Positions 24,392 to 31,685 of a stretch of 35,611 nt of DNA are shown one piece after another (positions within the stretch are counted from its first letter, which is position 1; the number at the start of each line of letters is the position of its first letter). The translations under genes and the position numbers were made by a program. The DNA is taken from the NCBI GenBank assembly GCA_022394775.1, contig JAGFCB010000078.1, positions 1 through 35,611 of the forward strand, given 5' to 3'. Origin of the DNA: Candidatus Poribacteria bacterium (GTDB lineage Bacteria; Poribacteria; WGA-4E; WGA-3G). Under the pieces are notes generated by a model that did no database searches, had not been told where the DNA came from, and worked only from the letters and a program-made list of their open reading frames with translations.

Positions 24392-25494
24392 TGATAGTCA
24401 AAAAAACAAGCCCTATAGGAAGGGTTTTCAACCCCCAAAGGGAAATGAACCCTGTTGGAGGGGTTTTCAACCCCGATTACCTCCCTAAATTTGTATATGT
24501 GTTTCTGATTATTTTAGGAATGCTATGTTTACCGCTAACGTCTTTTGCCGCCGAATCCATTAAGTTCGCGACCCTCGCGCCAAAAGGTTCCACGTGGATG
24601 AATAATTTTGATGCGATGGGTAAAGCGGTTCGTTCCAAAACGGGTGGTGAACTCCAATTCCGTTTCTATCCGAATGGTGTCCAAGGCGATGAACTTGATG
24701 TCATCCGCAAGATGCGCGCTGGGCTGCTCCACGCGGGAGCCATGACAGCCACTGGGCTCGGTGAGATACAAGAAGAGGTCTTAATTTTTCAACTGCCTCG
24801 GCTGTTCAAGACTTATGAGGAACTTGATTACGTCCGGGACTACCTCCGCGAAGATCTTGACAAAGCCTTTATGGATGCTGGGTATGTCTTGCTCGGTATG
24901 GGGGACATCGGATATTATTATATATTCAGCAATCAACCGATCCGCACTATTGCCGACCTTCAGTCCCCGAGCGTCAAGATGTGGGCGCGTCCGAGCGACA
25001 AAATTGCCCTCACATTCTACGAAAACGCCGAGATCGCTACTGTACCGAGAGAAGTGACGCAGGTCTTATCTTCGCTCTACTCGGGGCAGCTGAACACCTT
25101 AGCTGCGTCTCCTTATGTTACTGTCGCACTCCAATGGTATGATAAATTCAAGTACATGACAGACCTTCCTGTTAATGTTGGCGTAGGTGCAACAGTTATA
25201 ACAAAGGAGAAATTTGATCAGCTTACGGTGGAGCAGCAGAAGGTTGTGCGTGAAACCGCAGACGCGTATCAGCACGATCTTATTCAGAATATTCGTAAAG
25301 ACAATGAAAGGGCACTGGAGGCGCTGCAAAAGAAAGCGGGCATTCAGGTGGTTGAGTTTGAGGGCGATTCCGAAGCGGTGTGGGATATAATTGCCGTGGA
25401 AACCCATAAAGAACTCGTCGGCGAGATTTACTCACAAGCCTTTCTTGACAAGATTAATGCTCTCTTGGAAGCGTACCGAAAAGACAAGCAATAG
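24391..25494 (+). CDS. TRAP transporter solute-binding protein, DctP type
   Basis: A 367-residue periplasmic ligand-binding protein. The mature part starts at IKFATLAPKGSTWMNNF (about residue 57), with NGVQGDELDVIRKMRAGLLHAG, the central KMWARPSD region that carries a ligand arginine in DctP proteins, and VPREVTQVLSSLYSGQLNTL. The start ATG at 24391 is fixed by AAGGAGG 11 bp upstream and overlap with the T-component stop. Oddly, about 30 residues precede the signal peptide (FVYVFLIILGM...FAA, residues 34-54). Residues 8-28 of that extension are encoded by two hairpin-forming direct repeats, apparently an inserted repeat element. No DctQ or DctM membrane subunit is adjacent. The ligand is unknown; TatPT systems have been linked to hydrophobic or organic-acid ligands. 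Confidence 0.88.
   Translation: MIVKKTSPIGRVFNPQREMNPVGGVFNPDYLPKFVYVFLIILGMLCLPLTSFAAESIKFATLAPKGSTWMNNFDAMGKAVRSKTGGELQFRFYPNGVQGDELDVIRKMRAGLLHAGAMTATGLGEIQEEVLIFQLPRLFKTYEELDYVRDYLREDLDKAFMDAGYVLLGMGDIGYYYIFSNQPIRTIADLQSPSVKMWARPSDKIALTFYENAEIATVPREVTQVLSSLYSGQLNTLAASPYVTVALQWYDKFKYMTDLPVNVGVGATVITKEKFDQLTVEQQKVVRETADAYQHDLIQNIRKDNERALEALQKKAGIQVVEFEGDSEAVWDIIAVETHKELVGEIYSQAFLDKINALLEAYRKDKQ
24422..24474 (+). repeat. Two hairpin repeats inserted in the 5' end of the DctP gene
   Basis: GGGTTTTCAACCC (24422-24434) and GGGGTTTTCAACCCC (24460-24474) are direct repeats, each a perfect inverted repeat with a 3-nt loop. They start about 30 bp after the start codon and keep the frame open, encoding R-V-F-N-P and G-V-F-N-P. 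Such hairpins at the start of an mRNA could lower translation or protect the message. Confidence 0.75.
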
Positions 25495-25533
25495 GCAAGA
25501 CTGACACAATACGTTAGTAACCTTTTCCAGATG

Positions 25534-25552
25534 GCGCGCTCCAAAAGCGCGC
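25534..25552 (+). terminator. Probable terminator after the TRAP genes
   Basis: GCGCGCT (25534-25540) and AGCGCGC (25546-25552) form a perfect 7-bp GC stem with a 5-nt loop, followed by TTATCAATTTTG. It begins 39 bp after the DctP stop. A TGTAAGTCCT repeat end lies just downstream. Confidence 0.5.
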
Positions 25553-25625
25553 TTATCAATTTTGTGTAAGTCCTGTGATAACCGATAACGGACAACTGGA
25601 TGTCTCTGGTTGGACGTGAAAATCA

Positions 25626-25654
25626 TTGCCATTTTTCTGTGTGTGTGGTATTAT
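25626..25654 (+). promoter_or_regulatory. Sigma-70 promoter for the corrinoid gene set
   Basis: TTGCCA (25626-25631), 17-bp spacer, TATTAT (25649-25654); each hexamer is five of six to consensus. Predicted start near 25661, only about 20 bp before the GTG at 25682, so there is no room for a long leader such as a cobalamin riboswitch downstream of it. Confidence 0.55.
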
Positions 25655-25681
25655 TCTATTTTTGAGGAGGGATTCGAGAGA

Positions 25682-26440
25682 GTGGCATCTATTAATGACA
25701 TCGCAAATGAATTTATCCGCGAAGAAATTGAAGAGTTCTTAGAAGAACCTGATGAAATAGAACGGACGATCGAGATATTCGCGCAAGCGTCACCCGCTAT
25801 GCAAGATGTCGCCGCTGCGCTTATTGACGGCGACCATCATACTGTCGATGCGTTGACGGCAGCAGCGTTGGAAGAAGGCACAGAAGCGTTAGAGATTATG
25901 GATGACGGTCTCATCGCAGGGATGGGCATCGTCGGCATCAAATTCCGAGAAAACTTCATTTTCGTGCCAGAAGTCCTCGCGTGCGCCCGCGCAATGAAAG
26001 CAGGGATGACACATATCGAGCCGATCCTTTCCGATTCAGGGATTGAACCCATCGGCACGGTGATTATGGGAACCGTTAAAGGTGATCTGCACGACATCGG
26101 CAAAAACCTTTGTATTATGATGCTGCGCGGCGCGGGTTTCGTTGTACACGATCTCGGTGTCGATACTTCCGAAGATGAATTCATTGAAGCCGTTGAGGAA
26201 TATGAGGCACCGATTTTGGGGATGTCAGCACTCCTGACAACAACAATGCCGAACATGGGAAAGACGATTGATGCCTTTATTGACGAGGATTTGCGGGAAG
26301 AGGTAAAGATTATGGTGGGCGGCGCGCCTGTCACACAGACATTCGCAGACGATATGGGGGCTGATGGATATGGGAAAGATGCGCTCGCATGTGTCGCACT
26401 CGCTAAGCATTTTCTTGAGGCACCGGACGAAGAGTGGTAA
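25682..26440 (+). CDS. Corrinoid (B12-binding) methyl-carrier protein
   Basis: About 252 residues. The N-terminal helical cap (about 1-115) contains DDGLIAGMGIVGIKFRENFIFVPEVL, typical of the MetH/MttC-type B12-binding cap. The C-terminal Rossmann domain has GTVKGDLHDIGKNL, in which DLHDIG is the DxHxxG motif whose His ligates cobalt, then SALLTTTMPNM and GGAPVTQTFADDMGADGY. It carries a methyl group on cobalamin between two methyltransferases. I start at GTG 25682, 11 bp after GGAGG, rejecting 24 upstream in-frame codons that look hydrophobic and unrelated. The following gene encodes the reductive activator this type of protein needs, and a homocysteine methyltransferase is encoded downstream. 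Confidence 0.93.
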   Translation: MASINDIANEFIREEIEEFLEEPDEIERTIEIFAQASPAMQDVAAALIDGDHHTVDALTAAALEEGTEALEIMDDGLIAGMGIVGIKFRENFIFVPEVLACARAMKAGMTHIEPILSDSGIEPIGTVIMGTVKGDLHDIGKNLCIMMLRGAGFVVHDLGVDTSEDEFIEAVEEYEAPILGMSALLTTTMPNMGKTIDAFIDEDLREEVKIMVGGAPVTQTFADDMGADGYGKDALACVALAKHFLEAPDEEW

Positions 26441-26508
26441 CACTTCGTAGGTAATTGGGGTTGACGGATTTAAAAGGCGGATATCGAATGCTAAGACCAC
26501 TGTTGTTT

Positions 26509-26530
26509 AACCGCAAGGAAAATTAAAAAA
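26509..26530 (+). promoter_or_regulatory. Extended ribosome-binding leader (AACCGCAAGG type)
   Basis: AACCGCAAGG followed by an AAATTAAAAAA tract ends directly at the TTG start at 26531. The same leader is found at 8206 (minus), 28741 and 29874. Confidence 0.55.
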
Positions 26531-28420
26531 TTGAAGAAAATAGATAAAGCCGAATACGAGAAACGCCTCAATAAAATCACACAGATTTTTGAAGGTTTGG
26601 TCGTCCATGCGGATGAACAGTCCACCTATCGGTGTCCCTACAAAAACCGCTTTGACCACTGCACGGCGAAGTTTGGCTGTCGAAACCAGCGGAAAATTGA
26701 TGAAGGGACAGGACTCCTATGTGTCGGAGACGATAAGTTGGATTATCGCAGTGCTTGGGAGACGGACGCACCCGATCAAACAGTAGATTCCCAAGGCACG
26801 ATCATAAGCGACGGAAAGGTCTATCAACTCACACCGGGGAAAACTATTTTTGACTACGCTGATGACTTGACTGTCCAAGTTCCCACCTCTTGCTTCCGAA
26901 CTGGGCAATGCCACGAATGTATTGTTGAGATTAAACGCGGAATGGACAGCCTTCAACCTCCTAATGAAGCGGAAGCCTTCCTCCGAGATAACTACCGCCT
27001 CGCCTGCCAAGCGGTTGTACTTGATATTAATGAAGACATTGAATTCACACCGCTCCGCCGCACACCGAGAATCTTAACGCATACCGTCACAGATGACAAC
27101 GAAGGACTGGAATTAAGTCCAAAGGTTACCCATAACGATGGGGTCGTCTATTACAACGACGAACCTATTGACCGTTACCGAGGACATCTGTACGGGTTAG
27201 CCATAGACATCGGGACAACGACAGTTGTAGCGAATCTGATGGATTTGGAGAACGGGGAGACTGTCTCTGTCAGCTCCTTTGAAAACCCACAACGTTTCGG
27301 TGGTAGTGACATCATGAACCGTATCACGTATGATGGTGAATTTTATGGAGAACTGCGCCGTTCACTTATCGCTGCACTCAACAGTGAAATCATGGAGATG
27401 TGTGACCGACACGATTTCGTCCGACAGGAAATCTATGAGGTTGTCGTTGTAGGGAACACAACGATGCGCGATATTTTCTTCAAACAAGATGTCCAGAGTA
27501 TCGGGCAGAAGCCTTATAAATCCGTGATTGAGCATGAATATCGGGAGGGTGTCCGTTCAACTACTTCGCTTACGGAAAAGACGCGCCGTTTAGGGATCCG
27601 TGCAAATCCGAAAGCGATGGTGTACAGCCTGCCGTTAATCGCCAGCCATGTCGGTGCTGATGTCGCCGCGGATTTGGTCGCGATTGATATTGCTTCACAG
27701 GATGAGGTTATCATGTTAGTTGATGTTGGGACGAATACAGAGGTGATTGTCGGAAATGCGAAGCGGATGGTAGCGGCATCGTGTCCAGCGGGTCCCGCAT
27801 TTGAAGGCGGTGGTATTGCGTACGGAATGCCTGCTTACCCGGGTGCGATTGAGTCTGTGAAATGGAATGGCGGCGAATTCAATTATACAACAATTGATGA
27901 AGAAACGCCACAAGGCCTGTGTGGTTCTGGGTTGATTTCGCTGCTTGCTGAGTTGCGTCGGAACGATCAGATGAGTCCGAAGGGTGTTTTTTCGGATAGG
28001 AAGCAACGCATTATACCGCTTTTACCGGAACACGGGATCACCTTCTCACGCGAGGATGCGAGCAATCTGGCGCAAGCCAAGGCGGCAAACTATTGTGGAC
28101 AGTATATCGTGTTACGACATTTCGGTTGTGCGCCCGAGGGCATCACGAAACTCTTCTTAGCGGGCGGTTTTGCCAATTATGTTAACCTACAGGATGCAAT
28201 TGAAATCGGGTTTCTCGCCCCGGTTCCAGAAGAGAACATAGTCAAAATCGGCAACGCAGCAGTAGCGGGCGCGACCGCTGTCCTCCTTTCGGACAAAAAG
28301 CGCGCAGCTGTTGAAGCATTTGTCAATAATATAGAGCATGTTGAATTAGAGACCACACCTGATTTCTTTGACATCTTCGTGGAAGGGTGTCAATTCAAAC
28401 CGATGCCCGTAACGTTGTAA
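26531..28420 (+). CDS. Corrinoid-protein reductive activator: 2Fe-2S plus ASKHA ATPase (DUF4445)
   Basis: A 629-residue protein with a TTG start. Residues 1-65 hold four cysteines (35, 44, 50, 64) in an extra N-terminal segment. About 93-180 is a plant-type 2Fe-2S ferredoxin domain with C121, C127, C130 and C159 (CFRTGQCHEC). From about 220 is the ASKHA ATPase-like part: LAIDIGTTTVVANLMD, VVVGNTTM, LVDVGTNTEVIVG, GLCGSGLISLLAEL and LFLAGGFANYVNL. Proteins of this RACE/RamA-like class use ATP to drive electron transfer that rescues oxidised Co(II) cobalamin back to Co(I). The gene lies 90 bp after the corrinoid protein, its expected target. The N-terminal cysteine group may hold a second Fe-S cluster, which I have not seen described in a family I can name. 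Confidence 0.93.
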   Translation: MKKIDKAEYEKRLNKITQIFEGLVVHADEQSTYRCPYKNRFDHCTAKFGCRNQRKIDEGTGLLCVGDDKLDYRSAWETDAPDQTVDSQGTIISDGKVYQLTPGKTIFDYADDLTVQVPTSCFRTGQCHECIVEIKRGMDSLQPPNEAEAFLRDNYRLACQAVVLDINEDIEFTPLRRTPRILTHTVTDDNEGLELSPKVTHNDGVVYYNDEPIDRYRGHLYGLAIDIGTTTVVANLMDLENGETVSVSSFENPQRFGGSDIMNRITYDGEFYGELRRSLIAALNSEIMEMCDRHDFVRQEIYEVVVVGNTTMRDIFFKQDVQSIGQKPYKSVIEHEYREGVRSTTSLTEKTRRLGIRANPKAMVYSLPLIASHVGADVAADLVAIDIASQDEVIMLVDVGTNTEVIVGNAKRMVAASCPAGPAFEGGGIAYGMPAYPGAIESVKWNGGEFNYTTIDEETPQGLCGSGLISLLAELRRNDQMSPKGVFSDRKQRIIPLLPEHGITFSREDASNLAQAKAANYCGQYIVLRHFGCAPEGITKLFLAGGFANYVNLQDAIEIGFLAPVPEENIVKIGNAAVAGATAVLLSDKKRAAVEAFVNNIEHVELETTPDFFDIFVEGCQFKPMPVTL

Positions 28421-28637
28421 GGAAGGCAAAAGCCTGAACTATGATTTATAAGATTTAGAGATTTACAGGATTATAGGTTTTTAGGATAATCCTAAGCGCA
28501 TAGCCCATAATGAAATTATGCCTTAAATGGCATAATTTTGCTTCGCAGTGAGAATGCTTTACATTTGGAGGGCGGATATACGGAGAGGAACGCAAAACTA
28601 TTATAGTAAAATCCATAATTAATTGGGCACTCTCAAA

Positions 28638-28670
28638 CAGTCTGAATGCCCATAACGGGCATTCAGACTG
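28638..28670. repeat. Perfect 14-bp stem-loop upstream of the homocysteine methyltransferase
   Basis: CAGTCTGAATGCCC (28638-28651) and GGGCATTCAGACTG (28657-28670) pair without mismatch around a 5-nt loop, ATAAC. No T-run follows, so it is not a typical terminator. It could be a leader RNA structure, an operator or a repeat of the REP type. Confidence 0.85.
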
Positions 28671-28740
28671 GCACAAACTGGAAGTTTATGCTACAAAGAG
28701 GTCTATTTATTTTTAGAATTCACTATAATACACCTCACTG

Positions 28741-28763
28741 AACCGCAAGGTAAAATTAAAAAC
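28741..28763 (+). promoter_or_regulatory. Extended ribosome-binding leader lacking a start codon
   Basis: AACCGCAAGG plus TAAAATTAAAAAC, like the leaders at 26509 and 29874 that end directly in TTG. Here the next in-frame codon (28764) is TTT, not TTG. Confidence 0.5.
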
Positions 28764-28823
28764 TTTCGAGAACGATTAAAATCTGATAAACCTATTTTAT
28801 ACGATGGTGGATTCGGTTCGCAG

Positions 28824-29756
28824 TTGTTTGCCCGCGGTATAGAACTAACGAACAGCGCACTCGCCAATGAATTGCATCCTGCAGCGGTTGTTGACATCCA
28901 TTCAGACTATATCAACGCAGGTGCCGAGGCGATTGGAACAAATACGTTTGTGGCATCTCCACTTCACTTAGAGATGGCTGGGCAAGATGTATTGGGGGCA
29001 CAACGGCTCACACGACTCGCTGTTCAACACGCAAAAGCAGCGGTTGCACAAAGTGGAAAAGAAGTATATATAGCTGGCTCCGTGGGACCCTCTCCGGGTG
29101 CGATAGAAGCCGATAGCGGAGATACCACTTTCGGGATTCCAAATGATGATGCCAGAGAAGCACATAAATTAGTGATCCATACTTTGGCAGAAGAAGGCGC
29201 GGATTTTCTTTGCCTCGAGACGATGTTTTCTGCAAAAGAGGCGGCGATCGCTGTAGATGTTGCACGTGAAACCGGACTTCCTATCGCAGTGAATTTGACT
29301 TACAAATGGACAAAGGAACGACGGACAGGCAACGTCATTTATCGGACGGACTGGGGCAACTCTCCTGCCGACCTTCTTGAGATTCTTGTGTCGGATGAAT
29401 TTTCGAGCGATGGTTCGCTATTAGATGCCGTTAGCATCATCGGTGTGAACTGTGGTGCTGAATCCAGACGTGATGAACATACAGGGATGCCTTATGCGAT
29501 TGCTGGTATCCAGCAACTCAACACGGCACTCGCTGAAACGGGGATCAATGGAAAATGGATGATGGCATATCCAAATGCTGGTATGCCGAAACTCGACGAA
29601 AACCATAATACTGTCTATACGCAGACACCAGCGGAGATGGCAAGTTACGTTTCCACACTAATTGAAGCCGGGGCCTACCTGATAGGGGGCTGTTGCGGGA
29701 CGACGCCGAAGCATATTGAAGCCTTCCATGAAGCAATCGCGTCGCATCAGCCTTAA
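28824..29756 (+). CDS. Homocysteine S-methyltransferase-like protein
   Basis: At least 310 residues of the Pfam homocysteine S-methyltransferase barrel. The zinc cysteines are visible in IGVNCGAE and GGCCGTTPKHI, and NTFVASPLHLE and ICLETMF-like FLCLETMFSAKEA are family strands. It would move a methyl group to homocysteine, giving methionine, from a methyl-corrinoid or S-methyl donor. The first standard start codon is TTG 28824, but the open frame upstream to 28764 encodes KSDKPILYDGGFGSQ, which is the expected first strand (DGGxGxQL), so the real N-terminus is near 28764. There the codon is TTT; ATT at 28755 is the only other candidate nearby. The corrinoid protein and its activator are encoded upstream. 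Confidence 0.88.
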   Translation: MFARGIELTNSALANELHPAAVVDIHSDYINAGAEAIGTNTFVASPLHLEMAGQDVLGAQRLTRLAVQHAKAAVAQSGKEVYIAGSVGPSPGAIEADSGDTTFGIPNDDAREAHKLVIHTLAEEGADFLCLETMFSAKEAAIAVDVARETGLPIAVNLTYKWTKERRTGNVIYRTDWGNSPADLLEILVSDEFSSDGSLLDAVSIIGVNCGAESRRDEHTGMPYAIAGIQQLNTALAETGINGKWMMAYPNAGMPKLDENHNTVYTQTPAEMASYVSTLIEAGAYLIGGCCGTTPKHIEAFHEAIASHQP

Positions 29757-29787
29757 ATTCTGAAATTAAAAAGCACATAGCTTGGAA

Positions 29788-29823
29788 TGAAGCAGATCGC
29801 TTATGGGCGTGTACGCCGCAAAA
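29788..29823. repeat. 36-bp intergenic repeat with GGCG-GTAC-CGCC core, copy A
   Basis: TGAAGCAGATCGCTTAT, then GGGCGTGTACGCCGCAAAA. It matches 31868-31903 with two mismatches and shares its core with 11749-11760 and 13708-13719. GGCG and CGCC can pair as a short hairpin. Confidence 0.75.
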
Positions 29824-29873
29824 TGGAAAGCGGTATACGGAGCGAAACTTTCAAATTCCAACTCACCTGACCG

Positions 29874-29894
29874 AACCGCAAGGAAAATTAAAAA
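29874..29894 (+). promoter_or_regulatory. Extended ribosome-binding leader (AACCGCAAGG type)
   Basis: AACCGCAAGG, then AAAATTAAAA, directly before the TTG start at 29895. Its upstream flank (CTCAC...GAACCGC) also resembles the copy at 28741. Confidence 0.55.
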
Positions 29895-30449
29895 TTGGAG
29901 ATTGTAACACTTACCTATAAAAGACTCCCAGATCGGGTGAATCACTTCCAACAAGAATTGCTTTATCTGGACGACGATGTGATTGTCACATCTCAGCGCG
30001 TTAAACCGTCCGCACCGATAGTTCAGGGCGGCGAGACAGTTTTAGGTGATAACTTCGCCGTCGTCTGGTTCGTGTTCACAGGACTGTGGTATGATGTCGG
30101 CAAAGTTTACAATCTGGAGAACGAGTGGACCGGTTATTATTGCGATATTATGAAACCCGTCAAGCGGCGTGTAGATGTAGCGGGCAAACTTGAGTGTTTT
30201 GAAATAACAGATTTGTTCTTGGATCTCTGGATAAATCCAGATGGTACTTATGAAGTTCAAGATGAGGATGAGTTTGAAGCAGCCATTCAAAATGGCGCGA
30301 TTGACGCTGAATTAGAGAGCCGCGCGCGAGATGTCCTGAAATCATTAATCGCTGAAGTTGAAGACGGTCATTTAGAATCTCGCTTGCAAAAGGTATTTAA
30401 CAGTGCACAGTTTCCTGATTTGCAGGATTATGCAGCAAAACTACCTTAG
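29895..30449 (+). CDS. DUF402 family protein
   Basis: A 184-residue protein. The central block WYDVGKVYNLENEWTGYYCDIMKPVKR followed by ITDLFLDLWINPDGTYEVQDEDEFEAA is characteristic of DUF402 (PF04167). Characterised members are divalent-metal nucleoside di/triphosphate phosphatases, and the domain is also fused to RNase E/G-like proteins, so a cytoplasmic nucleotide or RNA phosphatase role is likely but not shown. The C-terminal 50 residues are helical (DAELESRARDVLKSLI). Start is TTG with the extended AACCGCAAGG leader. The stop lies 21 bp ahead of the aminotransferase ATG, so cotranscription is likely. Confidence 0.85.
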   Translation: MEIVTLTYKRLPDRVNHFQQELLYLDDDVIVTSQRVKPSAPIVQGGETVLGDNFAVVWFVFTGLWYDVGKVYNLENEWTGYYCDIMKPVKRRVDVAGKLECFEITDLFLDLWINPDGTYEVQDEDEFEAAIQNGAIDAELESRARDVLKSLIAEVEDGHLESRLQKVFNSAQFPDLQDYAAKLP

Positions 30450-30470
30450 AAATTGAAGGGGGATGAAGAG

Positions 30471-31685
30471 ATGGCAACATTGGCAATAAATGGCGGCGAA
30501 CCTGTCCGAACTGCTGGGTTCCCTACCTGGCCCACGCAGGATCCTGCCGATATCGAAGCATTTGAAACGATTTACAAAAGCGGACAGTGGGGTGTTGGTG
30601 GACCGAAGGTCCCAGAATTCGCACAACAGTTCGCTGAATTTCAAGGTGCGAACTACGGGGTTTGCGTCAATAGCGGTACCTCGGCGCTCTATATCGCCCT
30701 GAAAGCAGCGGGTGTTTGTCCCGGCGATGAGGTCATTACGACACCGTATACCTTCCAAGCGACAGTCGTTGCGATCCTTATGACGCATGCTGTCCCTGTT
30801 TTTGTAGATACCGCACCAGACAGTTTCCTATTGGATCCTGCAAAAGTTGAAGCCGCGATTACCGAAAAGACGAAAGTCATTTTGCCTGTCCATATCGCAG
30901 GCTATCCCGCGGATTTAGACGCACTCGTTGACATCGCGAATCGCCATAACCTTGGGATTGTTGAGGATTGTGCGCAGGCACACGGCGCGGAGTGGCGTGG
31001 ACGCGGTGTCGGGAGTTGGGGACATTTCGGATGCTTCAGTTTCCAGTCGTCGAAGAACCTTTGTGCGGGTGAAGGTGGGGTCGTTCTGATAAATGATCGT
31101 GAACTCTATGAACGGGCTTATGCACTCCATAACTGTGGTCGCACGCTACCGGATGCTGAATTCGGAGAAGGAGAACCCTTTGGTGGCAACTTCCGCATGA
31201 CGGAATGGCAAGCGGGACTCTTACTTTCGCGTCTAACCCGGCTTGAGGCTGAAACCAATCATCGACATAAGAATATGCGCTGGTTGGACGGTTGGTTTGG
31301 GGAAGTGCCGGGCATTAAAGTCACACCACTCGATCCGCGGGCGACGCGCGGTGGATGCCACGGCTATAAGGCTATTTTCGACGCCGAAGAGTTTGAAGGC
31401 ATTTCACGTGAGACCTTCCTCCGTGCGATGCGAGCGGAAGGGATACCGATGGGATATTGGTATACCACGCCGATGTATCGTGCCGACTTCCTTGCTTCTA
31501 ATCTTTTCGGTCATAATCTCAATTTTGATGATGTGGATTGTCCTGAGACGGAAAAAATATGTCAGACAGGACTCTCCTTAAGCCAAAACGTCCTCATGGC
31601 GAGTGAAGAGGACATGGGGGATATCATTAAGGCTGCGATTAAAATCCGCCGAAATGTCGCTGAGTTGAAGCAGGAAACTTCCTGA
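30471..31685 (+). CDS. DegT/DnrJ/EryC1/StrS family PLP aminotransferase
   Basis: About 404 residues, usual length. NSGTSALYIALKAAGV binds the PLP phosphate, TPYTFQATVVAIL follows, VEDCAQAHGAEWRGRGVGSWG gives the Asp and downstream motif, and SFQSSKNLCAGEGG carries the Schiff-base Lys. GNFRMTEWQAGLLLSRL is also family-typical. It would aminate a keto-sugar (nucleotide sugar or free inositol-type) or act as a dehydratase; no glycosylation genes sit beside it to decide. ATG 30471 is chosen over TTG 30453 because AAGGGGG lies about 8 bp upstream. The short N-terminus LAINGGEPVR is common in members outside O-antigen clusters. Probably cotranscribed with the DUF402 gene. Confidence 0.93.
   Translation: MATLAINGGEPVRTAGFPTWPTQDPADIEAFETIYKSGQWGVGGPKVPEFAQQFAEFQGANYGVCVNSGTSALYIALKAAGVCPGDEVITTPYTFQATVVAILMTHAVPVFVDTAPDSFLLDPAKVEAAITEKTKVILPVHIAGYPADLDALVDIANRHNLGIVEDCAQAHGAEWRGRGVGSWGHFGCFSFQSSKNLCAGEGGVVLINDRELYERAYALHNCGRTLPDAEFGEGEPFGGNFRMTEWQAGLLLSRLTRLEAETNHRHKNMRWLDGWFGEVPGIKVTPLDPRATRGGCHGYKAIFDAEEFEGISRETFLRAMRAEGIPMGYWYTTPMYRADFLASNLFGHNLNFDDVDCPETEKICQTGLSLSQNVLMASEEDMGDIIKAAIKIRRNVAELKQETS

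Larger units (their letters stand above)
28421..28763. other. Gene-free gap with two strong inverted repeats
   Basis: No supported gene. It begins with an A/T-rich stretch of short repeats. It holds a perfect 10-bp stem, AAATTATGCC (28513-28522) with GGCATAATTT (28529-28538), loop 6. A perfect 14-bp stem follows at 28638-28670. The AACCGCAAGG leader of the next gene is at 28741-28763. Confidence 0.7.

Noticed and set aside
25610..25681. N-terminal extension of the corrinoid protein from TTG at 25610
   Set aside because: The 24 extra residues are hydrophobic and unlike the family, they contain the predicted promoter, and GGAGG fits GTG at 25682.
25495..25681. Cobalamin riboswitch before the corrinoid gene
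   Set aside because: I saw no B12-box-like sequence, and the predicted promoter leaves only about 20 nt of leader.
28638..28670. Intrinsic terminator of the activator gene
   Set aside because: It is a strong hairpin but has no following T-run, and it lies more than 200 bp after the stop codon.
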